Assembly (NCBI GenBank): GCA_913061505.1
Contig: CAJXSO010000010.1
Location: 1-64,000 of the forward strand
Direction: 5' to 3'
From: an uncultured Lutimaribacter sp.
Lineage (GTDB): Bacteria > Pseudomonadota > Alphaproteobacteria > Rhodobacterales > Rhodobacteraceae
Length of the DNA stretch: 64,000 nucleotides
Below the pieces are notes generated by a model. The model ran no database searches and was not told the DNA's origin. It was given only the letters and a program-made list of their open reading frames with translations. Made by a program: the position numbers and the translations under genes. Shown one piece after another: positions 51,089 through 60,466 of the stretch. How positions within the stretch are numbered: the stretch's first letter is position 1; each line of letters opens with the position of its first letter.

Positions 51089-51472
51089 ATGGGCGTTCTG
51101 AACCTGATTAAACGCGTCTTTACCTGGTGGGACGGCCAAACCATTGGCACCCAGATCTTCACGTGGCGCAATGGCGTCCGGGTGGGCGAAGATGCGCAGG
51201 GCAATGTGTTTTACACCTGCAAACAGGGAAAACGCCGCTGGGTGATCTTTAACGGCGAGGTCGAAGCAAGCCGCATCAGCCCCGATTGGCATGGCTGGCT
51301 GCATCACACCTTCAAAGAACCCCCGACCGAGCGCCCATTGCCGCGCAAGGCCTGGGAAAAGCCGCACCAAGAAAACCTGACCGGCACTGGCTTGGCATAT
51401 GCGCCCGCCGGGTCGCTGCGCCGCGCCCAACCGGCCGACCGCCGCGATTACGAGGCATGGTCGCCGGAATAA
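51089..51472 (+). CDS. NDUFA12-family complex I accessory subunit
   Basis: A 127-residue homologue of the mitochondrial complex I subunit NDUFA12 (B17.2), known also as an accessory subunit in alphaproteobacterial complex I. Diagnostic segments are the N-terminal [41 protein letters not shown] near residues 50-70, and the Pro-rich [15 protein letters not shown]. It lies far from the nuo operon, 3 bp before mlaD. Confidence 0.92.
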   Translation: MGVLNLIKRVFTWWDGQTIGTQIFTWRNGVRVGEDAQGNVFYTCKQGKRRWVIFNGEVEASRISPDWHGWLHHTFKEPPTERPLPRKAWEKPHQENLTGTGLAYAPAGSLRRAQPADRRDYEAWSPE

Positions 51473-51475
51473 CCC

Positions 51476-51934
51476 ATGGCGCATAACAAAGCAGAGGTTT
51501 TGGTTGGTGGGGCAGTTTTGGCGGCTGCCATCGCCTTTGCCGTATTTGCAGCGCAAAAAACCGGCTTTGGCAGCACCACTGGCGATGGCTATGCGCTGAC
51601 GGCGTCGTTCCGATCGCTTGAGGGCGTGAATATTGGCACCGATGTGCGTTTGGCCGGGGTTAAGGTGGGGGCGGTGACCGATATTCGCCTGAACCCCGAA
51701 ACCTTTCGGGCTGATACCACGTTTTCCGTGCAAGATGGCATCCAAATTCCCGAAGACAGCGCTGTCGTGATCTCGTCCGAGGGGCTGCTTGGCGGTAATT
51801 TCGTGGAAATCATGCCGGGTGGGTCGCCTTTCAACCTGGCGGCCGGGGCCGAGATTGAAGACACCCAAGGCGCGGTCAGCCTTATTTCGCTGCTGTTGAA
51901 ATATGTCGGCAGTGGTGGCGGGGCCAGCGAATGA
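51476..51934 (+). CDS. mlaD: MlaD-family outer-membrane lipid asymmetry protein
   Basis: Substrate-binding component of the Mla phospholipid transport system, 152 residues. One N-terminal membrane anchor (about residues 8-25) is followed by an MCE domain with FRSLEGVNIGTDVRLAGVKVG near 42-62 and EGLLGGNFVEIMPGG. The protein hangs in the periplasm. The stop overlaps the next gene by 4 bp. No mlaE or mlaF lies adjacent. Confidence 0.93.
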   Translation: MAHNKAEVLVGGAVLAAAIAFAVFAAQKTGFGSTTGDGYALTASFRSLEGVNIGTDVRLAGVKVGAVTDIRLNPETFRADTTFSVQDGIQIPEDSAVVISSEGLLGGNFVEIMPGGSPFNLAAGAEIEDTQGAVSLISLLLKYVGSGGGASE

Positions 51935-52302
51935 CGCGCGCTGCGCTGGCTGCTGTGCTATATGCGGGGCTGCTGGCGGCGGCGTCGCAGGATGTGGCAG
52001 CGCAAGAGGTATCAGCGGGGCAGGGCGCGGTTTTGCGCCTGTTAGACAAGATCACCGGGCAGTCGCAAGACGTGGCTGTGCCGGTTGGGGGCGCCACCGA
52101 AATTGGGCCCTACCGCGTGGCGCTGCGCGACTGTCGCTACCCAACGGGCAACCCCGCGGGTGATGCGTTTGCCTATCTTGTGATCGGGCCTGAAGGCGGG
52201 GATGCGCTGTTTCAAGGCTGGATGATTGGCTCGTCGCCCGCGCTGAACGCGCTGGATCACCCACGTTATGATGTGTGGGTCATCCGCTGCAAAACCTCGT
52301 AG
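51931..52302 (+). CDS. Exported DUF2155 family protein
   Basis: A 123-residue protein with a signal peptide (TRAALAAVLYAGLLAAASQD) and a DUF2155 core: GAVLRLLDKITGQSQDVAVP, ALRDCRYPTGNPAGDAFAYL, FQGWMIGSSPALNALDHPRYDVWVIRC. The family is common in alphaproteobacteria and often found next to ndufA12 and mlaD, as here. It is likely periplasmic with one disulfide. Its last 37 bases overlap the end of the convergent aat gene. Confidence 0.9.
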   Translation: MTRAALAAVLYAGLLAAASQDVAAQEVSAGQGAVLRLLDKITGQSQDVAVPVGGATEIGPYRVALRDCRYPTGNPAGDAFAYLVIGPEGGDALFQGWMIGSSPALNALDHPRYDVWVIRCKTS

Positions 52303-52922
52303 CCATCCTGGGCCAGCAATGCGGGGTTCAGCGTGGGGCTGCGTTTCAACGCCTCTTCCAAACGCGCACGATAGGCCGCGCGGGTAATTTCCTGGGCCCC
52401 CAGGCTGGCAAGATGTGGGGTGATGAACTGCGTGTCAAACAGCGAAAACCCGCAGCGGCGCAGGTGATCTAGCGCGAACATCAGCACCAGTTTCGAGGCG
52501 TCGCGCTGCGCGGAAAACATGCTTTCGCCAAAAAACGCAGCCCCCAGCGCAACCCCATACATGCCCCCGGCCAGGGCGCCGGTTTGGGTGCGGAATTCAT
52601 AGGAATGCGCATAGCCCAGCTGGTGCAATTCAAGGTAAAGCTGGCGGATTGGCGGGCTGATCCAAGTTTCTGCGCGGTTTGCGCAGCCGTCCAGCACGCC
52701 GGTGAAATCGCGGTTCAGGGTGATACGAAAATCGCCATGCCGGGCGCGGCGCCGCAGGCTGCGCGCGGCGCGAAAGCCGGCCAAGGGAAACACGCCGCGG
52801 CGCTTTGGATCTACCCAAAAAATTTCCGCGCTGTCACGGCTTTCGGCCATTGGAAACACGCCCGCTGCATAGGCATGCAGCAGTAAATCAACGGTTATCT
52901 CTGGCTCGGCTATCTGTGACAT
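52266..52922 (-). CDS. aat: Leucyl/phenylalanyl-tRNA--protein transferase
   Basis: Adds Leu or Phe to N-terminal Lys or Arg, marking proteins for ClpAP degradation (N-degron pathway). The 218-residue protein shows LLHAYAAGVFPMAE, FWVDPKRRGVFPL, and GGMYGVALGAAFFGESMFS near residues 137-156 with the tRNA-binding core. The ATG at 52922 fits the family; the longer frame upstream runs through low-complexity sequence. It converges on and overlaps the DUF2155 gene by 37 bp. Confidence 0.95.
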   Translation of the reverse strand: MSQIAEPEITVDLLLHAYAAGVFPMAESRDSAEIFWVDPKRRGVFPLAGFRAARSLRRRARHGDFRITLNRDFTGVLDGCANRAETWISPPIRQLYLELHQLGYAHSYEFRTQTGALAGGMYGVALGAAFFGESMFSAQRDASKLVLMFALDHLRRCGFSLFDTQFITPHLASLGAQEITRAAYRARLEEALKRSPTLNPALLAQDGYEVLQRMTHTS

Positions 52923-53019
52923 GGCGGCAAACTGCCCCAGTTCCACCAAAAAGGCGAGGGGCGCGCGCAAAGAAAAAGGCGGCCAAATGGCCGCCCTTTC
53001 CGCAAAACTTGTATCAGGC

Positions 53020-53232
53020 TTAGTTGGTGCCCGAGCTGCTGTCGGCAACAGCTGCAACAACACCAACTGCAACGACGACGGTTGCAATAGTTGCAGCGGT
53101 CGACATGCCACCCAGCGCTGCCAGGCCAGTTGCCTGTGTGCTGACGGTGGGGTTTGCAACGGTTTCAGTTGCCGAAACAGGTGCTGCAAATGCCAGTGTG
53201 GCAGCGATAGCGACCAAAGAAAGCTTTTTCAT
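53020..53232 (-). CDS. Small exported Ala/Val-rich protein
   Basis: A 70-residue protein with a clear signal peptide (MKKLSLVAIAATLAFAAPVS) and a second hydrophobic stretch near residues 45-65 (ATIATVVVAVGVVAAV) ending in SSSGTN. It starts after GGAGATTACC. Similar small proteins with an Ala/Val helix and an acidic or Ser-rich tail occur in Rhodobacterales; function is unknown. It sits in a relatively AT-rich region upstream of aat and downstream of the accBC terminator, so it probably has its own promoter. Confidence 0.75.
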   Translation of the reverse strand: MKKLSLVAIAATLAFAAPVSATETVANPTVSTQATGLAALGGMSTAATIATVVVAVGVVAAVADSSSGTN

Positions 53233-53345
53233 GGTAATCTCCACATTTGAATCACTGGGCTGCGCACAACCCGATCATGTCAACCCTAGCTTGTTTCATC
53301 TGTAGACTCTAGATATTTTTTCCGTTCATGCAGGAAAATTATATA

Positions 53346-53381
53346 TAATTGGCCCAATTTGCGAATTTGGGCCAATTTTTT
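53346..53381 (-). terminator. Intrinsic terminator after accBC
   Basis: An 11-bp perfect stem (53347-53357 with 53367-53377) with a 9-base loop, A/T-rich on both sides: T's at 53376-53381 on the plus strand and ATATATAATTTT after the stem on the minus strand. It ends the accB-accC transcript. Confidence 0.8.
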
Positions 53382-53386
53382 GGCGT

Positions 53387-54751
53387 TTAGCGTTTGGCCA
53401 AGCCATCCAACACGCCGGTTTCCAGCCACTTTTCCAGCCAGTGAATGTTATAGGCGCCGCTGTGAATATCATCTTCTTGCAATAGCGCATGAAACAGCGG
53501 CAGCGTGGTGTCGACGCCATCCACGATCAGCTCGGCCAAGGCGCGGTTGAGCCGTGCCAGCGCCTCGGGGCGGTCGCGGCCATGCACGATCAGCTTGCCG
53601 ATCAGGCTGTCATAATAGGGCGGAATTTTATAGCCGTCATAGAGCGCGCTATCCATGCGCACGCCCAAACCGCCCGGGGCATGATATTGCGTGATCTTGC
53701 CGGGGCAGGGGGCAAAGTTTGGCAGTTTTTCCGCGTTGATGCGCACCTCGATGGCATGGCCGTTGATGGCCAGGTCATCTTGGGTGAAAGACATGGGCAT
53801 GCCTTCAGCCACACGAATTTGTTCGCGCACCAGATCAACACCGAAAATTGCCTCGGTCACAGGGTGTTCCACCTGCAGGCGGGTGTTCATTTCGATGAAA
53901 TAAAACGCGCCGTCCTCATACAGAAACTCGATCGTGCCAGCGCCACGATAGCCCATTTTCGCCACCGCATTGGCGCAGATTTCGCCGATGCGCGCGCGTT
54001 CTTCGGGCGATATCGCGGGGCCGGGGGCCTCTTCGAACACTTTTTGGTGGCGGCGTTGCAGGCTGCAATCGCGTTCGGCCAGGTGCACGCCGTGGCCCTT
54101 GCCATCGCCAAAGACCTGAATTTCGATGTGCCGCGGGCGTTGCAAGTATTTTTCGATATACACCTCGTCATTGCCAAAGGCGGCTTTGGCCTCGGCGCGG
54201 GCGGTGGTAAAGGCGCGTTCCATCTCGGCCTCGGAGGCGGCCACTTTCATGCCGCGCCCGCCGCCACCTGCGGTGGCTTTGATAATGACCGGATAGCCAA
54301 ATTCGGCGCCAATACGCTTGGCATCGGCCAGCGTGGGCACCCCCCCCTCGGAGCCGGGCACAACAGGAATACCCAGCGCCTTGGCGGTTTCCTTGGCGGT
54401 GATTTTGTCGCCCATGGTGCGGATATGTTCCGCGCTGGGGCCGATAAAGGTAAGACCGTGGTCTTCGATCACCTGCACGAAATTGGCGTTTTCCGACAAG
54501 AACCCATAGCCGGGGTGAATGGCCTGCGCGCCGGTAATCTCGCAGGCGGAAATAATGGCGGGAATGCTCAGGTAGCTGTCGGTGCCAGAGGGCGGGCCGA
54601 TACATACGCTTTCATCGGCCATGCGCACATGCATGGCATCCGCATCGGCGGTGGAATGCACCGCCACCGATTGAATGCCCATCTCGCGGCAGGCGCGGAT
54701 CACGCGCAGCGCAATCTCGCCGCGGTTGGCGATCAGGATTTTGTCGAACAT
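53387..54751 (-). CDS. accC: Acetyl-CoA carboxylase biotin carboxylase subunit
   Basis: Carboxylates biotin on AccB for malonyl-CoA formation in fatty acid synthesis, 454 residues. It begins [18 protein letters not shown], has the ATP-grasp loop AGGGGRGMK near residues 162-172, and [16 protein letters not shown] near 285-300. The related enzyme at 16705 has the same domain plus a carrier domain. It begins 7 bp after the accB stop. Confidence 0.97.
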   Translation of the reverse strand: MFDKILIANRGEIALRVIRACREMGIQSVAVHSTADADAMHVRMADESVCIGPPSGTDSYLSIPAIISACEITGAQAIHPGYGFLSENANFVQVIEDHGLTFIGPSAEHIRTMGDKITAKETAKALGIPVVPGSEGGVPTLADAKRIGAEFGYPVIIKATAGGGGRGMKVAASEAEMERAFTTARAEAKAAFGNDEVYIEKYLQRPRHIEIQVFGDGKGHGVHLAERDCSLQRRHQKVFEEAPGPAISPEERARIGEICANAVAKMGYRGAGTIEFLYEDGAFYFIEMNTRLQVEHPVTEAIFGVDLVREQIRVAEGMPMSFTQDDLAINGHAIEVRINAEKLPNFAPCPGKITQYHAPGGLGVRMDSALYDGYKIPPYYDSLIGKLIVHGRDRPEALARLNRALAELIVDGVDTTLPLFHALLQEDDIHSGAYNIHWLEKWLETGVLDGLAKR

Positions 54752-54758
54752 CGCAGCC

Positions 54759-55253
54759 TCACTCGATGATCAGCAGGGGCGAGCCATATTCCACGGCGCC
54801 ACCGTCTTCGACCAAGATGCGCTTGACGGTGCCCGCGCGCGGTGCGGGGATGTGGTTCATGGTTTTCATCGCTTCGATGATCAGCAGCGTGTCGCCTTCG
54901 GCCACTTGGGCGCCCACGCTGACAAAGGCAGGCGCGCCCGGTTCGGGCTGCAGATACACGGTGCCCACCATGGGCGAGGGCACAGCGCCCGGGTGGGCCG
55001 CCGGATCGGCCACTTCGGCGGGGCTGTCGGACGGGGTGGGGGCGGCTGCGGCAACCGGGGCAGGTGCTGCGGCGGGCGCGGCTGCGTAGACAGTCTGTGC
55101 CGCGGCGGGGGCTGCGCGGCTGACGCGCACGTTCAGGCTGTCATTGTCGCCATATTCACGCATGACTTCCAGTTCGGTCAGGTCATTCTCGCGCAGCAGT
55201 TCGGCCAGCGATTGAATGAAGCTTACGTCGGCATCATGGGTCTTTTTTGTCAT
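54759..55253 (-). CDS. accB: Acetyl-CoA carboxylase biotin carboxyl carrier protein
   Basis: Carries biotin between the acetyl-CoA carboxylase subunits, 164 residues. The N-terminal helical part (about 1-45) is followed by an Ala/Pro-rich linker and a biotinyl domain from about residue 88, with biotin attached to K130 in EAMKTMN. The ATG at 55253 replaces a longer open frame with no family match. First gene of accBC, substrate of BirA at 38116. Confidence 0.96.
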   Translation of the reverse strand: MTKKTHDADVSFIQSLAELLRENDLTELEVMREYGDNDSLNVRVSRAAPAAAQTVYAAAPAAAPAPVAAAAPTPSDSPAEVADPAAHPGAVPSPMVGTVYLQPEPGAPAFVSVGAQVAEGDTLLIIEAMKTMNHIPAPRAGTVKRILVEDGGAVEYGSPLLIIE

Positions 55254-55418
55254 TTCTATCCTCGACCAATCCTTGCAGCGGGTCGTTGCCACAACCCGGC
55301 CTCTGGCCGCTGTTTATAGGCTATGGTGGCCCATGGTGAAAGCGGCGTATCGGTGCTTGATGGGAATTTTCGAACACAAAAGCGAGGGGAAAAAGCACAA
55401 AACTGCGTTTTTTACGCC

Positions 55419-55961
55419 TTAAAGGGGCATGCCCGAAAGTTTCGCAACAAGTTCGGCCAGTTTTCTTGCGTTAAATTTCGCCAGCAACTTTGCGCGATAG
55501 GCCTCGACGGTGCGATAGGACAGGTTCAGCTCTTTGCCGATCTCTTTCGATGTCATGCCACGGCATGTCAGGATGGCCACTTCGCGTTCGCGCGGGCCCA
55601 GCGACACAACAGGGCGCTCCTGGCTGAGGTCGGAAAACGACCAGATGCCCCGGCGAAACGGGTCTTCTGGCGTCAGGCTTTGGCCGCGCACGCGGCACCA
55701 AAACAGGCCGCCATTGTCGCGCCGCATGATGCGCTCGTCGCCATAGCGCCCGCTTTGGCGCATGGCGGCCAGGCCGCGCTGGCCGATGCGTTCGTAATCT
55801 TCGGGGCTGGGGTAGAAATCGGCCAAGGGGCGGTGGGTATAATCAGCCGTGGTGCCGCCAAAGATTTCCGCAAACATCGCGTTGCACCCACAAATCACGC
55901 GGTTTTCCAAAATGCACAGCCCGATGGGGGCGTGCTCAAATGCGGTTTCGGCAATGCTCAT
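55419..55961 (-). CDS. PAS-LuxR transcriptional regulator
   Basis: A 180-residue regulator. Residues about 5-115 form a PAS domain (FEHAPIGLCILENR, then GGLFWCRVRGQSL), which may sense redox, light or a small molecule. The C-terminal LuxR-type HTH has LGPREREVAILTCRGMTSKE and LNLSYRTVEAYRAKL. No receiver domain is present, so it is a one-component regulator. It is divergent to the acyl-CoA ligase with a 113-bp shared region and may control that gene and the liv cluster beyond. Confidence 0.88.
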   Translation of the reverse strand: MSIAETAFEHAPIGLCILENRVICGCNAMFAEIFGGTTADYTHRPLADFYPSPEDYERIGQRGLAAMRQSGRYGDERIMRRDNGGLFWCRVRGQSLTPEDPFRRGIWSFSDLSQERPVVSLGPREREVAILTCRGMTSKEIGKELNLSYRTVEAYRAKLLAKFNARKLAELVAKLSGMPL

Positions 55962-56074
55962 CGCGGCCTCGGGCGGTGTGTGCGGGTGGCTGCAGTATTT
56001 CTACCAATTGCGCCTTGTGCAAGGCGATGGTTTTCTGCCCCGCAAACATGGGGCAAGGGCAGGGGAATGGCACA

Positions 56075-57634
56075 ATGAATATGGCGGCATGGTTGGAACG
56101 CGCGGCGGCGGCCTGGCCGGATGCGCCGGCGGTGTATCATGGCACCACATGCGTGGCAGATTACGCCGCATTTTACGCCATGGCGCAGCAGGTGGCGGGC
56201 TGGTTGCAGGGCCAATCGATTGGCCCCGGCGCGCGGGTCGGGCTGTGGCTGGGCAATAGCCCTGCGTATTTGCCTCTGCTTTACGGTATTTGGCAGGCAG
56301 GCGCCGCGGCCGTGCCGATCAACGCCAAGCTGCATCCGCGCGAGGTGGCGTGGATATTGGAAAATAGCGACGCGTCTTTGTGTTTTGTCGATGCCGATGC
56401 CGGCGCAGATCTGGCCACTGCGGTGGCGGGCGGCGCGCCTTTGCAGATCAAGGCGCTGGCGCGCAAGGGTGGGCTGCAGGCCCTGGCCGCGTGCCTGGGC
56501 GATGCCACGCCGCAGGCCCACCCGCAGCCGCGTGCGGGGGGTGATTTGGCGTGGCTCTTTTACACATCTGGCACCACGGGCCGGCCCAAGGGGGTGCAGA
56601 TCACCCATCGCATGCTGCGCACGATGGCGCTGGATTATCTGGCATGTGTCGATGATGTCTGCGCCCAGGATTGTGCGATTTACGCCGCGCCCATGAGCCA
56701 TGGTGCGGGCCTATATAACATCATGCATGTGCTCAAAGGTGCGCGCCATGTGTGCCCGGCATCGGGTGGGTTTGACCCTGACGAGATTTTCTCCCTGGCC
56801 GCGCATTTTCAGCGCGTTCACATGTTTGCCGCGCCCACGATGGTAAAGCGCATGACATTGGCCGCCCAGGCCAGTGGGGCAGATGGGGCGGGGCTGCGAT
56901 CGGTTATTTATGGGGGCGGGCCCATGTATGTGGCCGATATCGAACAGGCGGTCGATAGGTTTGGCCCGATTTTCATACAGATTTACGGCCAGGGGGAATG
57001 CCCGATGGCCATAACCACCCTGTCGCGCGGCGAGGTGGCCGATCGCAGCCACCCGAATTGGCGTGCGCGCCTGGCCTCGGTGGGGCGCGCGCAGGTTTCG
57101 GCGGAACTGCGCATTGGCGATGAAACGGGCCAACCGCTGCCCCCCGGCACGGTGGGGGAAATCATGGTGCGGGGCGATGCGGTGATGCCAGGGTATTGGC
57201 AAAACCCGCAGGCCAATGCCAAGGCGCTGCTGGATGGCTGGCTGATGACGGGCGATATGGGGTTTTTAGATGAAGATGGCTATCTGACGCTGCAAGACCG
57301 ATCGAAAGATCTGATCATTTCGGGGGGCAGCAATATTTACCCCCGCGAGGTGGAAGAGGTGGTGCTGCAGCACCCCTTGGTCGAAGAGGTATCTGTGGTG
57401 GGCGCACCGCACCCTGATTGGGGCGAAATCGTGGTGGCCTTTGTGGTAACCGCGGGTGGCCAGCCGATGGACCAGGCGGCGCTGGATGCGCATTGCACGG
57501 CCCATATCGCCCGCTTTAAACGGCCCAAGCAGTGGCGCCAGGTGGCTGCGCTGCCCAAAAACAATTATGGCAAGGTGCTGAAAACCACGCTGCGGCAGTG
57601 GGTGGCAGATGCGGGGCCGGGGACAGAGCCATAA
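56075..57634 (+). CDS. AMP-forming acyl-CoA ligase
   Basis: A 519-residue ANL-family enzyme, a different group from the one in the leucine operon. P-loop YTSGTTGRPKGVQITH near residues 162-178, IYGQGECPM, the hinge MTGDMGFLDEDGYL and the C-terminal SGGSNIYPREVEEV and lysine of KNNYGKVLK are present. ATG 56075 follows AGGGGA. It is divergent to the PAS-LuxR gene and convergent with the liv operon. Substrate (short-chain, branched or aromatic acid) is unknown. Confidence 0.9.
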   Translation: MNMAAWLERAAAAWPDAPAVYHGTTCVADYAAFYAMAQQVAGWLQGQSIGPGARVGLWLGNSPAYLPLLYGIWQAGAAAVPINAKLHPREVAWILENSDASLCFVDADAGADLATAVAGGAPLQIKALARKGGLQALAACLGDATPQAHPQPRAGGDLAWLFYTSGTTGRPKGVQITHRMLRTMALDYLACVDDVCAQDCAIYAAPMSHGAGLYNIMHVLKGARHVCPASGGFDPDEIFSLAAHFQRVHMFAAPTMVKRMTLAAQASGADGAGLRSVIYGGGPMYVADIEQAVDRFGPIFIQIYGQGECPMAITTLSRGEVADRSHPNWRARLASVGRAQVSAELRIGDETGQPLPPGTVGEIMVRGDAVMPGYWQNPQANAKALLDGWLMTGDMGFLDEDGYLTLQDRSKDLIISGGSNIYPREVEEVVLQHPLVEEVSVVGAPHPDWGEIVVAFVVTAGGQPMDQAALDAHCTAHIARFKRPKQWRQVAALPKNNYGKVLKTTLRQWVADAGPGTEP

Positions 57635-57670
57635 AAAAGGGCCAAAGGCGGCAGCGCCTTGGCCCTTTTT
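57634..57670. terminator. Bidirectional terminator between the acyl-CoA ligase and livF
   Basis: A long stem with a bulged A pairs 57634-57650 with 57654-57670, bounded by A-rich sequence on the left and T5 on the right. It serves both convergent transcripts. Confidence 0.85.
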
Positions 57671-57718
57671 GTGCTCTTGCGACCCGCCTGCAAGCAACAA
57701 ACGGCGGGCCGCCCAGCA

Positions 57719-58474
57719 TCAGATTGCCAGATATTCGGCCCTTAGGCTTTCGTTTTCCAACACTTCCGATGCCGATCCGTCAAACACGATCGAACCGGTG
57801 TCCAAAATCACCGCGCGGTCGGCCAGTTCCAGCGCGCGCACGGCGTTTTGCTCGACGATCACGGTTGTGATGCCTTGTTCCTTGATCAGGCGCAGCGTGC
57901 GCTCGATTTCGTCGACGATCACGGGGGCCAGGCCCTCGTAGGGTTCGTCGAGCAGCAGCACCTTGATGTCGCGCGCCAGGGCACGGGCAATAGACAGCAT
58001 CTGCTGTTCGCCGCCCGACAGGGTAACACCCTCTTGCTTGCGCCGTTCGCGCAGGCGCGGGAACAGATCGTAAAGCCGTTCGATCGACCAGCCGATGGGC
58101 GGGGCGATCTGCGCCAGTTGCAGGTTTTCCTCGACCGTCAAGCCGGGAATGATGCGGCGATCTTCGGGCACCAGGCCGATACCGGCGGTGGCGGCCTCGT
58201 AGCTTTTCATCAGGTGCAGCGGCTGATGGTCTAGCCACACCTCGCCATGGGTGATTTGCGGGCTGTCCAGCCGCGCAATGGCGCGCAAGGTTGATGTTTT
58301 GCCAGCGCCATTGCGCCCAAGCAGCGCCAAAATCTCGCCTTCGTGCACGTTAAAGCTGACGCCCTGCACGATATAGCTTTCGCCGTAATAGGCGTGCAGA
58401 TCCCACACCGACAGATAGGCCGGGGCGGTTTCTGCCAAGTTGTGGCCCTTTGAGAAATCGGGTTTCACATTCAT
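57719..58474 (-). CDS. livF: Branched-chain amino acid-type ABC transporter, ATPase LivF
   Basis: Cytoplasmic ATPase, 251 residues. Walker A is GRNGAGKTS, the signature LSGGEQQM, Walker B LLLDEPYEG, and the H-loop region follows. The LivF-type C terminus lacks the LivG insertion. Starts 12 bp after livG. Substrate range follows the binding protein at 61603. Confidence 0.94.
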   Translation of the reverse strand: MNVKPDFSKGHNLAETAPAYLSVWDLHAYYGESYIVQGVSFNVHEGEILALLGRNGAGKTSTLRAIARLDSPQITHGEVWLDHQPLHLMKSYEAATAGIGLVPEDRRIIPGLTVEENLQLAQIAPPIGWSIERLYDLFPRLRERRKQEGVTLSGGEQQMLSIARALARDIKVLLLDEPYEGLAPVIVDEIERTLRLIKEQGITTVIVEQNAVRALELADRAVILDTGSIVFDGSASEVLENESLRAEYLAI

Positions 58475-58486
58475 CTTGCGCGCTCC

Positions 58487-59248
58487 TTAATGGCCCGAGG
58501 ATTCACCCAAATATGCTTCGCGCACCTTTGGATGACCCTTGATGTTTTCCGGCGTATCCTCGACCAAGGGCGTGCCTTGGGCCAATACGGTGATACGTTC
58601 GGCCAGCGAGAACACCACATGCATATCGTGTTCGATGATCACAATGGTGATGTCGCGCTTGGATTTGATCTCTTTTAGCAGATCGATGGTGTTGTTGGTA
58701 TCGGCCCGTGCCATGCCGGCGGTGGGCTCGTCCAGCAGCAGCAGGCGCGGCTCTTGGCTGAGGCACATGCCAATCTCAAGGCGCCGTTTATCCCCGCGCG
58801 ACATGGCCGAGGCCACCATGTGCCGCTTGTCGAGCATATTCATATCGTCCAAAACATGCTCGGCGTGCTCGATGATGTCTTTTTGGCTTTGCACCGATGA
58901 GATGGCATTCAGCTCGAATGCGCCATCGCGTTTGGCAAAGCAGGGGATCATCATGTTTTCCATCACCGTCAGATCACCGAAGATTTCCGGTGTCTGAAAC
59001 ACCCGCGAGATGCCCATCTGGTTAATCTCGTGGGGGGCGCGGCCCAGCACCGACTGGCCATTAAACATGACCGAGCCGGTATCGGGGATCAGCTTGCCCA
59101 CCAGGCAGTTCAGCAAGGTGGATTTGCCCGCACCATTCGGCCCGATAATGGCGTGAACGGTGTTTTCCTCGACGCTCAGGTTCACCTCTGACAGGGCTTT
59201 GAGGCCGCCGAAGCGTTTGTTTACGTCTTTGACTTCAAGAATTTTCAT
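58487..59248 (-). CDS. livG: Branched-chain amino acid-type ABC transporter, ATPase LivG
   Basis: Second ATPase, 253 residues. Walker A GPNGAGKST, the LivG-type insertion with HEINQMGISRVFQTPEIFG, signature MSRGDKRRLEIGM in place of the usual LSGG, and LLLDEPTAGMARAD. The signature sequence MSRGD is atypical but occurs in some members of this subfamily. 12 bp after livM. Confidence 0.93.
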   Translation of the reverse strand: MKILEVKDVNKRFGGLKALSEVNLSVEENTVHAIIGPNGAGKSTLLNCLVGKLIPDTGSVMFNGQSVLGRAPHEINQMGISRVFQTPEIFGDLTVMENMMIPCFAKRDGAFELNAISSVQSQKDIIEHAEHVLDDMNMLDKRHMVASAMSRGDKRRLEIGMCLSQEPRLLLLDEPTAGMARADTNNTIDLLKEIKSKRDITIVIIEHDMHVVFSLAERITVLAQGTPLVEDTPENIKGHPKVREAYLGESSGH

Positions 59249-59260
59249 CCATCCGTCTCC

Positions 59261-60463
59261 TTATTCGCCCGGCTCGGTCTGCGGCTTGGCTGCAGAGCTG
59301 TCGGTTTTTTTGCTTTTGAAAAGGCGCGCTACACGTTGGCCGCCCTCGACCAGCCCACCGGGCAGGAAGATCACCACCAGCATAAAGATGATGCCCAAGG
59401 TCAGGTGCCAGCCTTTGCCGATGAAGGGATAGACCAATGTCACCAGCAGGTCTTCCAGCCCATCGGGCAGGAAGGCAAACCAATTGTGCAAGATGTCCGA
59501 GTTGATCTTGGAAATGATATTTTCCATGTATTTGATCGCCCCGGCGCCCAAAATTGGCCCGATCAGCGTGCCAACACCGCCCAGAATGGTCATCAGCACC
59601 ACTTCGCCCGAGGCGGTCCAGAACATGCGCTCAGCACCGGCCAGCGGGTCCATCGAGGCCATCAGCGCCCCGGCAAGCCCGGCATACATGCCCGAAATCA
59701 CAAAGGCGGCCAGCGTATAGGGGCGGGTATTCAGCCCGGTATAGTTCAGGCGCTGCTGGTTGGCCTTGATTGCGCGCAGCATCATCCCAAAGGGCGAGCG
59801 GAAGATGCGGATTGCGATGTAGAAGGCAATCAGCATCACCACGGCCGCAAAGTAATAGCCAAAGTTAAAGGTAAACACCCATGCGCCCAGCTCTAGCTGC
59901 ACGCTATCGCGCATTTCCATGCCAAAAAGGCCCGGCACAGGAATGTTGCCGCCGGTTTCAACGCCACCATCCAGAATGCGCGGGTCATCCAGCGCCAGTT
60001 GCAGCCCGGTTTCACCGCCGGTGATCGGGGTCAGCACCGAATAGGCCAAGGCAAACATCATCTGCGCAAAGGCCAGCGTGAGGATCGAGAAATAAATCCC
60101 CGAGCGGCGCAGCGAGACATAGCCGATGAGCAGGGCAAAAAGGCCCGACATCACCACCGCCAGCACGATTGCCGGCAGCACGTTCATGCTGAGCAGCTTG
60201 AACATCCAAACCGCCGCATAGCTGCCCACCCCAAGAAAGGCGGCATGGCCAAAGGACAGATAGCCGGTCAGGCCAAACAGAATGTTAAACCCGATCGCAA
60301 AGATGCCGAAAATCACAAAACGCTGCATCAGGTCGGGGTAGCCTGCGTTGAACTGCGCCAGCGCGCTGCCCTCGGGAAAGGGGTTCAACAGGAAGGGGGC
60401 CAGGGCCGTCAGCGCTGCAACCAACAGCAAAAGCATAGTGTCTTTTTTATCCAGACCGAACAT
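59261..60463 (-). CDS. livM: Branched-chain amino acid-type ABC transporter, permease LivM
   Basis: Membrane permease, 400 residues with about ten helices. [20 protein letters not shown] near residues 64-83 is the family signature, with the EAA-like loop [12 protein letters not shown] and [15 protein letters not shown] long hydrophilic insertion around 150-190 and a charged C-terminal tail are present. Begins 3 bp after livH. Confidence 0.93.
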   Translation of the reverse strand: MFGLDKKDTMLLLLVAALTALAPFLLNPFPEGSALAQFNAGYPDLMQRFVIFGIFAIGFNILFGLTGYLSFGHAAFLGVGSYAAVWMFKLLSMNVLPAIVLAVVMSGLFALLIGYVSLRRSGIYFSILTLAFAQMMFALAYSVLTPITGGETGLQLALDDPRILDGGVETGGNIPVPGLFGMEMRDSVQLELGAWVFTFNFGYYFAAVVMLIAFYIAIRIFRSPFGMMLRAIKANQQRLNYTGLNTRPYTLAAFVISGMYAGLAGALMASMDPLAGAERMFWTASGEVVLMTILGGVGTLIGPILGAGAIKYMENIISKINSDILHNWFAFLPDGLEDLLVTLVYPFIGKGWHLTLGIIFMLVVIFLPGGLVEGGQRVARLFKSKKTDSSAAKPQTEPGE

Positions 60464-60466
60464 GGA

